NCBI RefSeq assembly: GCF_014650775.1
Contig: NZ_BMVP01000015.1
Coordinates: forward strand, 1 to 64,000
DNA from: Streptomyces cirratus
GTDB taxonomy: Bacteria; Actinomycetota; Actinomycetes; Streptomycetales; Streptomycetaceae
Reading direction: 5' to 3'
DNA: 64,000 nucleotides
The translations under genes were made by a program, and so were the position numbers. Position 1 is the first letter of the stretch; the number at the start of each line of letters is the position of its first letter. Shown piece after piece: positions 25,120 to 32,723 of the stretch. The notes below the pieces were generated by a model. That model was given only the letters and a program-made list of their open reading frames with translations, ran no database searches and was not told the DNA's origin.

Positions 25120-26079
25120 GTGCGAAATCCGGCCAGACGTCCGGGGCGGACCGCCGCCGCGCTCTCCCTCTGCCTTGCCCTGGCGGCCTGCTCGGGGAGC
25201 GGGCCGCAGTCGCCGCCCGCCCCGGCGGGCATCACCGCCCAGGCCGGCAGCGCCACTTCCGTCCACGTGATGTGGGAAGCGCCCTCCGGCGGGACCGCGG
25301 TGACGGGCTACCAGCTGTTCCAGGCCGACCGGCTGATCCGGGACGTGCCGGCCGAGAAGACGATGGTGGACGTCACCGGGCTGAGCCCACTGACCGCCTA
25401 CGCGTTCACCGTCCGGGCCAAGGGCGCGGACGGCCGCCGCTCGCCCCACAGTGCGGCCGCCCGGGTCACCACCCCGGCCGCCCGGGCGGAGGACCACCGG
25501 GCACCCACCGCCCCGGCCACCACCACCGGCCGCGCCGACGGCCCCCGGGCCGCCCGCCTGACCTGGGCGCCGGCGAGCGACGACACGGGCGTGACGGCCT
25601 ACGACGTCTACCAGGGCGGTGTCCGGATCCACACGGCCGGCCCCGGCGAGACCTCCACCACCCTGACCGGCCTCCAGCCGGGCACCCGCTACGGCTTCAC
25701 CGTCCGCGCGCGGGACGGCTCCGACAACGCCTCCCCCGACGGCCCCCTCGCCGAGGTGACCACGCCCGCCGACCCGGCGCAGGGCCCGGACACCGCGCCC
25801 TCCGGCTTCACGGCGGTCGCCTCCCCGGGCGCCGTCACCCTGTCCTGGACCGCTCCCGCCACCGGGCACGAGACCGCCGAGTACCAGCTCTACGTCAACG
25901 GACAGCCCGTCACCGTCATCCAGTTCGGGTCCGGCGCGGTTCCCCGTGGAACGGTGGTGCACCGGCTGACGGTGACCGAGCCGGCGGGCACGGTCTGGTC
26001 GCTGAAACTGCGGGCCAGACTGCCCGACGGCAACTGGGGCGCCTTCACTCCCGAACGGCGCACGGTCCTCGCCGGCTGA
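25120..26079 (+). CDS. Lipoprotein with three fibronectin type III domains
   Basis: GTG 25120 (VRNPARRPGRTAAALSLCLALAACSG) follows GGAAGG and gives 319 residues. The lipobox LAAC places the lipidated cysteine near residue 24. Three FN3 domains follow at about 33-120, 128-215 and 222-318, each with the typical WxxP/W core and LxPxTxYxFTVRA signature (LSPLTAYAFTVRA, LQPGTRYGFTVRA, then a divergent third). Longer in-frame starts exist at 25069 and 25078 but lack ribosome sites. FN3 modules in secreted actinobacterial proteins often link or bind polysaccharide. No catalytic domain is present. Confidence 0.8.
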   Translation: MRNPARRPGRTAAALSLCLALAACSGSGPQSPPAPAGITAQAGSATSVHVMWEAPSGGTAVTGYQLFQADRLIRDVPAEKTMVDVTGLSPLTAYAFTVRAKGADGRRSPHSAAARVTTPAARAEDHRAPTAPATTTGRADGPRAARLTWAPASDDTGVTAYDVYQGGVRIHTAGPGETSTTLTGLQPGTRYGFTVRARDGSDNASPDGPLAEVTTPADPAQGPDTAPSGFTAVASPGAVTLSWTAPATGHETAEYQLYVNGQPVTVIQFGSGAVPRGTVVHRLTVTEPAGTVWSLKLRARLPDGNWGAFTPERRTVLAG

Positions 26080-26155
26080 GCGGCGCACTTGAAATCCGGT
26101 GGGGATTCCGACGCGGACGGCATGGCCGCGGAAGAAGATCACGCACAATACATCC

Positions 26156-28246
26156 GTGTTCGGTGAGTACTCGGTCAACAACAATCAGGCACACTCCGCA
26201 GGTAGAGCCCCTGGGCCAGCCCCTCGCGCCGTGCCGGGAAACCTGCCGCCGGAACCGGCCGGCTTCATCGGCCGGGAGAGCGAACTGGACGATTTACGGG
26301 CACTGTTGGACCTGCGCCGACTGGTCACCCTGACGGGGGTCGGCGGCGTCGGCAAGTCCCGGCTCGCCCTCCGGGCCGCAGCGAGCGGCCGGCCCCGGCG
26401 CAACGGGCTCTGGTGGGTCGAGCTGTCGCCGCTGCGCGACCCCGGCCTGCTGACCACCACCGTGGCGCACGCCGTCGGGCTCGCGGACCACTGCGCACGC
26501 CCCCTGGACGAGGAACTGTGCGCGTGGATGGCCGACAAGGAACTGCTCCTGGTCCTCGACACCTGCGAGCACCTGATTCCCGCGTGCCGCCACCTCGTCG
26601 GTGAACTCCTGCAGTCCGCGCCCGGACTGACGGTGCTCGTCACCTCGCGCGAACCGCTCGGCAGCCCTCGCGAGGTGGTCTTCGAGGTCCGCCCCCTGCC
26701 GTACGAGGCACCGGACAGCGACGCCCTCGCCCTGTTCCGCTCCCGGGCCGTGGCCGCGATGCCCGACGCCGCCGAAGCGTTCCGCGATCCCGAACGGGCG
26801 TTGCTGGCCGCAGAGGTGTGCCGCAGGCTCGACGGGATCCCGCTCGCCCTGGAACTCGCGGGCGCACGGATGCGGTTGTGGACGCTGGAGCAGATGGTGC
26901 GGCGGCTGGACGCCCGGTTCGAGGTCCTGGCCGACACGCGCGCGCTGCTGCCCCGCCACCAGACCCTGCGGACCGCCATCGGCTGGAGCCACGAGCTGTG
27001 CGAGCCGGTGGAGCGGTTGCTGTGGGCCCGGCTGTCGGTGTTCACCGGGGACTTCGACGTGGCCGCCGCCCGGACGGTCTGTGCGGGCGGGCCGCTGCCC
27101 GCCGCCCGGGTGGAGCGGGTACTGGCCCAGCTGGTGGCGAAGTCCGTCGTCCGGCGGACCGAGGAGCGCGGCGCGGGGACCCGTTACCGGATGCTGGACA
27201 CGATCCGCGAGTACGGGCGCGACTGGCTGGCCGAGCTCGGGGAGGAACGCACGGCCGCGGACCGGCACGCCCACTGGTACGCGGCGCTGTGCCACTCGGC
27301 GGAGCGGGGCTGGCTGGGCCCCGGGCAGATCGACTGGTACCGCAGGATGAGCGCCGAGCACGCGCAGGTGCGCACGGCCCTGGAGCACCTGCTGCGGACC
27401 GATCCGACGGCGGCCCAGGAGATGGCCGGGGCGCTCTGGTTCTTCTGGTTCGCCTGCGGCCACGCCCAGGAGGGCCGCGGCTTCCTGGAACGGGCGCTCG
27501 CGTCCGGGCCGCGCACCGGGCCGGCGTACACCCAGGCGGTGTGGGCGCTCGGGCTGACGGCCCTGCTCCAGGGCGACATGGACGCGGCCGCGGAGCTGGG
27601 ACGGCTGTGCGCCCGCGAGGCGGCCCGGCTCGACGACCCGGAACCCGCGCTGCGGGCCGCCCACCTGCGCGCCGTCGCGGTGATGATGCCGGGCGACCCG
27701 GTGGGGGCGCTCGCGCTGGCGGGCCCCCGGGCGCGGGCGGCCCACGGCGGCCGGCCGGACGGGACGGGCTGGCTGCTGTGCCGGCTGGCTTCCGGCTACG
27801 CGCTGTGCGACGAGCGGCGGTTCGAGGAGGCGGCCGAGGAGGCCCGGGGGCTGCGCGAGGCGTGTGCGCAGCTGGGAGAACGCTGGCTTCGGGCGTACGC
27901 CGACTACATCCTGGCCGTCGCGGCGCTGGGCGTCGGCAACCACGGGGAGGCGGCCCGCCACGTACGGGCCATGCTGTCCGGCAAGCGGCTGCTGGGCGAC
28001 CGCTTCGGCATCGCGCTCGGCCTGGACGTGCTCGCGGCGGCCGTGGCGGGCCTGGGCGACGGCGAACTGGCGGCGCGCCTGCTGGGGACCGGGCACGCGT
28101 GGTGGCGCACGGTGGGGCGCCCGCAGATGGGCTCCCCGTCCCTGACGGCCCTGCGGGACGAGGGCGAGCGGCAGGCCCGCGCGGCGATCGGCGACGCCGC
28201 GTACGAGAACGCCTTCCGGGGCGGCGCGGCGGCGGCGACCGCCTGA
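26156..28246 (+). CDS. STAND (NB-ARC-like) ATPase regulator without recognisable DNA-binding domain
   Basis: Taking GTG 26156 gives 696 residues. The NTPase part has GFIGRESELDDLRALL, the Walker A GVGGVGKSRLAL (61-72), Walker B LLLVLDTCEHL, VLVTSREPL and PLALELAGARM. The order matches the AfsR/LuxR-family regulators. A winged-helix-like segment (YRMLDTIREYGRDWLAE) and a helical TPR-like C-terminal half follow. Unlike SARP or LuxR relatives, neither an N-terminal SARP nor a C-terminal LuxR helix-turn-helix is present, so it may act through a partner. Leu47 is encoded by TTA (26294-26296), so bldA dependence is expected. No Shine-Dalgarno is visible, and a leaderless mRNA is possible. Confidence 0.78.
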   Translation: MFGEYSVNNNQAHSAGRAPGPAPRAVPGNLPPEPAGFIGRESELDDLRALLDLRRLVTLTGVGGVGKSRLALRAAASGRPRRNGLWWVELSPLRDPGLLTTTVAHAVGLADHCARPLDEELCAWMADKELLLVLDTCEHLIPACRHLVGELLQSAPGLTVLVTSREPLGSPREVVFEVRPLPYEAPDSDALALFRSRAVAAMPDAAEAFRDPERALLAAEVCRRLDGIPLALELAGARMRLWTLEQMVRRLDARFEVLADTRALLPRHQTLRTAIGWSHELCEPVERLLWARLSVFTGDFDVAAARTVCAGGPLPAARVERVLAQLVAKSVVRRTEERGAGTRYRMLDTIREYGRDWLAELGEERTAADRHAHWYAALCHSAERGWLGPGQIDWYRRMSAEHAQVRTALEHLLRTDPTAAQEMAGALWFFWFACGHAQEGRGFLERALASGPRTGPAYTQAVWALGLTALLQGDMDAAAELGRLCAREAARLDDPEPALRAAHLRAVAVMMPGDPVGALALAGPRARAAHGGRPDGTGWLLCRLASGYALCDERRFEEAAEEARGLREACAQLGERWLRAYADYILAVAALGVGNHGEAARHVRAMLSGKRLLGDRFGIALGLDVLAAAVAGLGDGELAARLLGTGHAWWRTVGRPQMGSPSLTALRDEGERQARAAIGDAAYENAFRGGAAAATA

Positions 28247-28298
28247 GCGCGGTCCCGCGCGGTTCCCCTCTCCCGTAGCGGCGGCGGGCGTGCTGCCG

Positions 28299-28391
28299 TC
28301 AGTACGGGAGGGGCCTGCCCGACGGGGTGCGCAGGTCCAGGTCTCGGGGGGCGGGCTTGGGGACGGGCTTGCGGATCAGCTGCTGGCGCAT
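28299..28391 (-). CDS. Possible 30-residue basic proline-rich peptide, coupled to DUF5999 gene
   Basis: ATG 28391 is preceded by AGGAGG with 4-5 nt spacing and opens a 30-codon frame (MRQQLIRKPVPKPAPRDLDL, then a Pro/Arg-rich end). Third positions are mostly G or C. It starts 13 bp after the stop of the DUF5999 gene, and its ribosome site fills the gap, so it looks like a real second cistron. The peptide is strongly basic, has no membrane segment and matches no family known to me. Its last codons form part of a terminator-like inverted repeat with the sequence near 28268-28280. Confidence 0.5.
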   Translation of the reverse strand: MRQQLIRKPVPKPAPRDLDLRTPSGRPLPY

Positions 28392-28404
28392 GCTGCCTCC
28401 TGGC

Positions 28405-28590
28405 TCAGACCAGGGCCGGTCGGCGGGGCTCCACCGTGCGGCCGTCGGGGAGCAGCTCCCCGGTGTCGTCGAACACCACCAGACCGTTGCAGAGCAGGCT
28501 CCATCCCTGTTCGGGGTGGGAGGCCACGGTGCGGGCAGCGTCGTGATCGGCGCTGTCGGCGGACGGGCAGGGGGGCTGGTGGGAGCACAT
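28405..28590 (-). CDS. DUF5999 family small protein
   Basis: ATG 28590 after GAGGAGGTG gives 61 residues: MCSHQPPCPSADSADHDAAR, then VASHPEQGWSLLCNGLVVFDDTGELLPDGR. The paired cysteines near the N-terminus (MCSHQPPC) and the HPEQGWSLLCNG block are hallmarks of this Streptomyces small-protein family. The three Cys and nearby His could bind a metal, but no function is established. It forms a two-gene unit with the downstream 30-residue peptide. Confidence 0.85.
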   Translation of the reverse strand: MCSHQPPCPSADSADHDAARTVASHPEQGWSLLCNGLVVFDDTGELLPDGRTVEPRRPALV

Positions 28591-28745
28591 GGCGCACCTC
28601 CTCGCAGTGTGGGGCGGGAGGGCCGGTGGTCACCCGGTCGAATCCGCGATCCACGGTGGCGGTGAGTATTACTGATCGCCGCCCCCTGACGGAACCCATA
28701 TTCGCGGTCGAGTTCACGGTGTGTATGCCCGATTACCATGCGCTC

Positions 28746-29183
28746 ATGCCCCCGATCCGGATCGTTCACCGCACCCGCCTCCCGGTCGCCGAAGCCTGGT
28801 CGAGGCTGACGGACTGGGCGCGCCACGGGGCGCAGGTCCCCTTCACCCGGACGACCGTCGAAACGGCGCCGCCCACGCGGGTGGGAACGCGCTTCACGGC
28901 GCGTACGGGCGTGGGGAGGGTCACCTTCGACGACCCGATGGAAGTCACCGTCTGGCGGCCGCCGACGGAGGGTTCGGCGGGGCTGGTGCGTCTCGACAAA
29001 CGCGGCCGCGTCGTCCTGGGCTGGGCGGAGATCGAGGTGAGGCCCCTGGAGCCGTCCGGCACGGAGGTCGAGTGGCGCGAGGACCTGCGGGTACGGGGGC
29101 TCGGGCGCTTCTTCGACCCGGTCGTGGCGGCGGCGGCCCGACTCCTGTTCGGCCGCGCTCTCGCCCGGTTGCTGCGTTCCTGA
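28746..29183 (+). CDS. SRPBCC (polyketide cyclase/START-like) family protein
   Basis: ATG 28746 (MPPIRIVHRTRLPVAEAWSRLTDW) gives 145 residues. An in-frame ATG 21 bp upstream (28725) is also possible, and neither has a clear ribosome site. The pattern of an N-terminal strand, the AWSRLTDWARHG helix, central VGTRFTARTGVGRVTFDDPMEVTVW, then VEWREDLRVRGLG and a long C-terminal helix fits the SRPBCC ligand-cavity fold. The ligand cannot be predicted. It stands alone on the plus strand. Confidence 0.75.
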   Translation: MPPIRIVHRTRLPVAEAWSRLTDWARHGAQVPFTRTTVETAPPTRVGTRFTARTGVGRVTFDDPMEVTVWRPPTEGSAGLVRLDKRGRVVLGWAEIEVRPLEPSGTEVEWREDLRVRGLGRFFDPVVAAAARLLFGRALARLLRS

Positions 29184-29249
29184 CAAGTCGGGCTAGGGTT
29201 CCGTGATCACCGCGCCCGGTGATGCCACCACGTCTCCAGAGGAACCACC

Positions 29250-29834
29250 ATGGCCACTCCGCCACCTCCGCAGCAACAGGGCGCCGTCCCGCAGAACCCG
29301 TACGCCGTGCCGCCCCAACAGGGCGCGGCCCAGCAGGGCAACCCGTACGCGGCGCAGCAGCCGCAGCATCAGCAGGGGGCCCCGTACGGCAACCCCTACG
29401 CGGCCTACCAGCAGCAGCCCCAGCACCCGCAGCAGCCCGGGTACGCCTGCCGCGTGTGCGGCGCCCAGCCGGCCGCGCCCGGCACCGTGCGCGGGCACCA
29501 GGGGCTGGTGCTGATGATGCGGTTCCTGAGCACGCACGGCCCGTTCTGCCGTGACTGCGGTACCGCCGTCGTGCGCGACATGTCAGCGAAGACCCTGTGG
29601 CAGGGGTGGTGGGGCCCGGCGTCCTTGTTCATCACGCCGCTCACGGTGCTGGTCAACCTGGTGCCGCGCTCGGCCTTCCGCAAGCTCGGTCCTCCCGTGG
29701 GCGGCTTCCGGCCCCCGCTCGACCCGGGCAAGCCGCTCTGGCAGCGGCCTCCCGCGCTGATCATCGCGACGCCGATGGCCCTGATCGCCCTGGCGATCGT
29801 CGCGCTGGTCGTGATCGGCGCCGCGACCAGCTGA
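29250..29834 (+). CDS. Membrane protein with Gln/Pro-rich N-terminus and zinc-ribbon-like cysteines
   Basis: The 194-residue protein begins with about 65 residues of low-complexity Q/P/A/Y sequence (repeats of NPYA, QQGAP and HQQ). A cysteine pair (CRVCGAQP, about 68-75) and a second one (FCRDCGTAVVRDM, about 99-111) follow, which together could form a zinc ribbon. Two membrane helices (about 118-135 and 170-192) end the protein. Comparable proteins are common in Streptomyces and are annotated only as membrane proteins. ATG 29250 follows AGAGGAACCACC. A strong terminator follows. Confidence 0.75.
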   Translation: MATPPPPQQQGAVPQNPYAVPPQQGAAQQGNPYAAQQPQHQQGAPYGNPYAAYQQQPQHPQQPGYACRVCGAQPAAPGTVRGHQGLVLMMRFLSTHGPFCRDCGTAVVRDMSAKTLWQGWWGPASLFITPLTVLVNLVPRSAFRKLGPPVGGFRPPLDPGKPLWQRPPALIIATPMALIALAIVALVVIGAATS

Positions 29835-29842
29835 ACGACGGC

Positions 29843-29880
29843 CGCCCCCGTCCCCCGCACGTCAGCGGGGGACGGGGGCG
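29843..29880. terminator. Strong bidirectional hairpin terminator
   Basis: A perfect 16-bp stem (29843-29858 with 29865-29880) closes on a 6-nt loop (ACGTCA), between convergent genes ending at 29834 and 29900. Confidence 0.85.
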
Positions 29881-29899
29881 GGCGCCCGGGCTCCGGGAC

Positions 29900-31129
29900 C
29901 TAGCGGATCGGCATCTGCGAGATCGTGCGGGCGATCACCAGGCGCTGGATCTCGCTCGTGCCCTCGAAGATCGTGTAGATCGCGCTGTCGCGGTGCATGC
30001 GCTCCACCGGGTACTCCCGGGTGAAACCGTTGCCACCGAGGATCTGGACCGCCTGGGCCGTCACCTTCTTGGCCACCTCGCTCGCGAAGAGCTTGGACAT
30101 CGAGCCTTCCGCCGAGGTGAACGGTTTGCCCGCGACGGCCATCCAGGAAGCCCGCCACACCAGCAGCCGGGCCGCGTCGATCTGCGTCCGCATGTCCGCG
30201 AGCTGGAAGGCGACGCCCTGGTTGTCGATGATCGGACGGCCGAACTGGGTACGGGTCTTGGCGTAGTCCAGGGCTACCTCGTAGGCGGCGCGCGCCGTAC
30301 CGATGGCCATCGCGCCCACCGCCGGGCGGGACGCCTCGAAGGTGGCCATGGCCGCGTTCTTGAGCCGCTCGCCGCCGCCCGCCCGGGCCCGCTCCCGGGC
30401 GCGCGCGAGGCGCTCGTCCAGCTTCTCCTTGCCGCCGAGCAGGCAGGAGCCCGGGACCCGGCAGTCCTCCAGCACCACCTCGGCGGTGTGCGAGGCGCGG
30501 ATGCCGTGCTTCTTGAACTTCTGCCCCTGGGACAGGCCGGGGGTGTTCGGCGGCACGATGAAGGAGGCGTGGCCCTTCGTCCCGAGTTCGGGGTCGACCA
30601 CGGCGACGACGATGTGGACGCCTGCGATGCCGCCGTTGGTCGCCCAGGTCTTGGTGCCGTTCAGCACCCACTCGTCCTTGGCTTCGTCGTAGACGGCGCG
30701 CGTGCGCATGGCCCCCACGTCGGAGCCGGCGTCGGGCTCGGAGGAGCAGAAGGCGGCGACCTTGACGTCGGTCGCGTCGCCGTACATCTGCGGGATCCAG
30801 GTGCCGATCTGCTCCTCGGTGCCGTTGGCGAGGACGCCGATGGCGGCGAGGCCGGTGCCGACGATCGACAGGGCGATGCCGGCGTCACCCCAGAAGAGTT
30901 CCTCCATCGCCATCGGGATGCCGAGACCGGTCGGGTCGAAGAACTGCTGGGCGTAGAAGTCGAGGGAGTAGATGCCGACCTTGGCCGCCTCCTGGATGAC
31001 GGGCCACGGAGTCTCTTCGCGTTCGTCCCATTCGGCGGCCGCGGGCCGGATCACGTCGGCGGCGAACCCGTGGATCCAGTCGCGCACCTGCTTCTGGTCG
31101 TCGTTGAGCTCCATGGTGAACTCCGCCAT
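29900..31129 (-). CDS. Acyl-CoA dehydrogenase
   Basis: The 409-residue FAD enzyme carries out alpha,beta-dehydrogenation of acyl-CoA in beta-oxidation or a related catabolic route. It shows FCSSEPDAGSDVGAMRTRAV (FAD/substrate signature, about 128-147), GTKTWATNGG, TRTQFGRPIIDNQGV and ILGGNGFTREYPVERMHRDSAIYTIFEGTSEIQR near the C-terminus, where the Glu of IFEGT is the usual catalytic base. A basic ARARERARAGGGERL insertion near 245 is seen in a glutaryl/isobutyryl-like actinobacterial subgroup. The gene is divergent from a TetR regulator, with TTAC/GTAA inverted repeats between them. Chain-length specificity is unknown. Confidence 0.92.
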   Translation of the reverse strand: MAEFTMELNDDQKQVRDWIHGFAADVIRPAAAEWDEREETPWPVIQEAAKVGIYSLDFYAQQFFDPTGLGIPMAMEELFWGDAGIALSIVGTGLAAIGVLANGTEEQIGTWIPQMYGDATDVKVAAFCSSEPDAGSDVGAMRTRAVYDEAKDEWVLNGTKTWATNGGIAGVHIVVAVVDPELGTKGHASFIVPPNTPGLSQGQKFKKHGIRASHTAEVVLEDCRVPGSCLLGGKEKLDERLARARERARAGGGERLKNAAMATFEASRPAVGAMAIGTARAAYEVALDYAKTRTQFGRPIIDNQGVAFQLADMRTQIDAARLLVWRASWMAVAGKPFTSAEGSMSKLFASEVAKKVTAQAVQILGGNGFTREYPVERMHRDSAIYTIFEGTSEIQRLVIARTISQMPIR

Positions 31130-31179
31130 GTCCCCTCCAGCTGTCTCACATGCGTACGCGTAGCCGTCACCGGCAGGCC

Positions 31180-31230
31180 GTTACCTGCGGTAACCAGCCA
31201 CGGCGGCCCAGTCTGTTACCGACGAGTAAG
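31180..31230. promoter_or_regulatory. Two inverted repeats between acyl-CoA dehydrogenase and TetR genes
   Basis: Site 1 (31180-31194) is a perfect GTTACC-TGC-GGTAAC palindrome. Site 2 (31215-31230, core TTACCGACGAGTAA) is the same motif with an extra spacer base. A minus-strand TTGACA (31234-31239) lies just upstream of site 2, a possible -35 box of the dehydrogenase promoter. TetR binding at both sites would control both genes. Confidence 0.65.
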
Positions 31231-31350
31231 CACTGTCAAGCGGGGCACCGACCGGCCACGGGAGCGCCGCCGGTTCGATCGGCAGGGTGTGCGGGGTGTT
31301 ACGTTGCGTGGGCGTCACGCACATCGCAAGGGCGGGGAGAGAAACACGTC

Positions 31351-31995
31351 ATGGAGACCACGCATCAGGCCGGGGAACCGGGAGCTGCCGAGCGCCGGCG
31401 GCGGGAACTGCTCGAAGCGGCCGACCGCGTCGTACTCAGGGACGGGCCCAAGGCCTCGATGAACGCCATCGCGGCGGAGGCGGGGATCACCAAGCCCATC
31501 CTCTACCGCCACTTCGGCGACAAGGCGGGCCTCTACCAGGCGCTCGCCGTCCGGCACACCGACGCCCTGCTGGACTCGCTGCGGGCCGCACTGGACGCAC
31601 CGGCCGAGCGCCGCAGCCGGGTGGAGTCCACGCTCGACACCTACCTCGCGGCCATCGAGGCGCGGCCGCAGGTGTACCGGTTCCTGATGCACCCGGCGGA
31701 GGACTCGCACTCCGCCGAACGCGGCTTCGACGTGGGCCTGCACTCGGCCCCGCTGCTGCGCCGGCTCGGCGAGGAACTGGCCGAGGTCATCGGCGAACGC
31801 GTCGACCTCGGTCCGGGCAGCGAACGCCTGGCCCGGGTGTGGGGGCACGGCATCGTCGGCATGATGCACGCGGCGGGTGACTGGTGGCTCGGCGAACGCC
31901 CCTGTGAGCGCGCCGAGTTGGTGGCGGCGCTGACCGACCTGCTGTGGGGCCGCCTGGCCACGGCCGGCAACCGCCAGGGCGGACCCGGCTTCTGA
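31351..31995 (+). CDS. TetR-family regulator, probably of the divergent acyl-CoA dehydrogenase
   Basis: ATG 31351 after GGGGAGA gives 214 residues. The HTH is RRRELLEAADRVVLRDGPKASMNAIAAEAGITKPILYRHFGDKAGLYQAL (about 13-62), with the YRHFGDK signature. The C-terminal region is helical (TetR_C-type). It is transcribed away from the acyl-CoA dehydrogenase gene with about 220 bp between them containing two TTAC...GTAA inverted repeats, the classic layout of a local repressor responding to an acyl-CoA or fatty acid. The ligand is inferred, not shown. Confidence 0.88.
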   Translation: METTHQAGEPGAAERRRRELLEAADRVVLRDGPKASMNAIAAEAGITKPILYRHFGDKAGLYQALAVRHTDALLDSLRAALDAPAERRSRVESTLDTYLAAIEARPQVYRFLMHPAEDSHSAERGFDVGLHSAPLLRRLGEELAEVIGERVDLGPGSERLARVWGHGIVGMMHAAGDWWLGERPCERAELVAALTDLLWGRLATAGNRQGGPGF

Positions 31996-32002
31996 GTGCG
32001 GC

Positions 32003-32023
32003 CCGGCCGCCGGGGGCGGCCGG
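32003..32023. terminator. Hairpin between convergent TetR and def genes
   Basis: CCGGCCGCC at 32003-32011 pairs with GGCGGCCGG at 32015-32023 across a 3-nt loop, in the 35-bp gap between convergent genes. Confidence 0.55.
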
Positions 32024-32030
32024 CTTCCCG

Positions 32031-32600
32031 TCAGGCCTCGCGGCGCAGGTCCGCGAGTCCTCGCGCGCCCCACGCCGTCTTGCCGATCGCCCGCCGCAGC
32101 CGGCGCGCCCGCAGTCCGGTGACCCGGTCCGCGTAGACCGTGCCCTCCAGGTGGTCGCACTCGTGCTGGAGGCAGCGGGCGAAGAACCCGGTGCCCGGGA
32201 TCCGTACCGGCGCGCCGTCGGAGGTGACCCCCTCGACGACGGCGTGGTCGAAGCGGACCGTTCCGGCCTCCAGGCCGGGCAGCGACAGGCAGCCCTCGGG
32301 GCCGCGGAACTCGTCACCGTCGGCGCTCACCAGCCGGGGGTTGACGACGTGTCCCACGTGGCGGACGTCCTCGTCGTCGGGGCAGTCGTATACGAACACC
32401 CGCTTGGCGACACCGATCTGGTTGGCGGCGAGACCGACGCCGTTGGCCGCGTACATCGTCGCGAACATGTCCTCGACGAGCCGGTCGAGGGAGGGCCCGA
32501 ACTCGGTGACCTCGGCGCACGGCGAGTGGAGCACCGGATCGCCCAGCAGGCTCATGGTGCGGACGAGTCCCGTGGTGCCGGGGATGAGGCGCTGTCGCAT
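32031..32600 (-). CDS. def: Peptide deformylase
   Basis: ATG 32600 (MRQRLIPGTTGLVRTMSLLGDPVLH) gives 189 residues. All three deformylase motifs are present: GVGLAANQIG (about 54-63), EGCLSLPG (about 103-110, metal Cys) and QHECDHLEG (about 146-154, HEXXH-type metal His and Glu). It removes the N-formyl group from nascent proteins, using Fe2+ or Zn2+. The basic C-terminal end (RRLRRAIGK) is ordinary for Streptomyces copies. It is divergent from murT with a 123-bp gap. The genome very probably has another def copy elsewhere, as is usual for the genus. Confidence 0.93.
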   Translation of the reverse strand: MRQRLIPGTTGLVRTMSLLGDPVLHSPCAEVTEFGPSLDRLVEDMFATMYAANGVGLAANQIGVAKRVFVYDCPDDEDVRHVGHVVNPRLVSADGDEFRGPEGCLSLPGLEAGTVRFDHAVVEGVTSDGAPVRIPGTGFFARCLQHECDHLEGTVYADRVTGLRARRLRRAIGKTAWGARGLADLRREA

Positions 32601-32723
32601 GGCCGTAAGCCTACGACGGGCGAAGATATGAGCAGATCCGCGCCGCCCCTGGGGCGCCGCGGTCAAGGCCCCGGCAGGTACTGGATAGGCTGGGGCCGAC
32701 CGACGCAAGGAGGACAAGGGACG

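Noticed and set aside
29597..31462. A 621-codon plus-strand frame
   Set aside because: It is antisense to the acyl-CoA dehydrogenase, which has complete family motifs.
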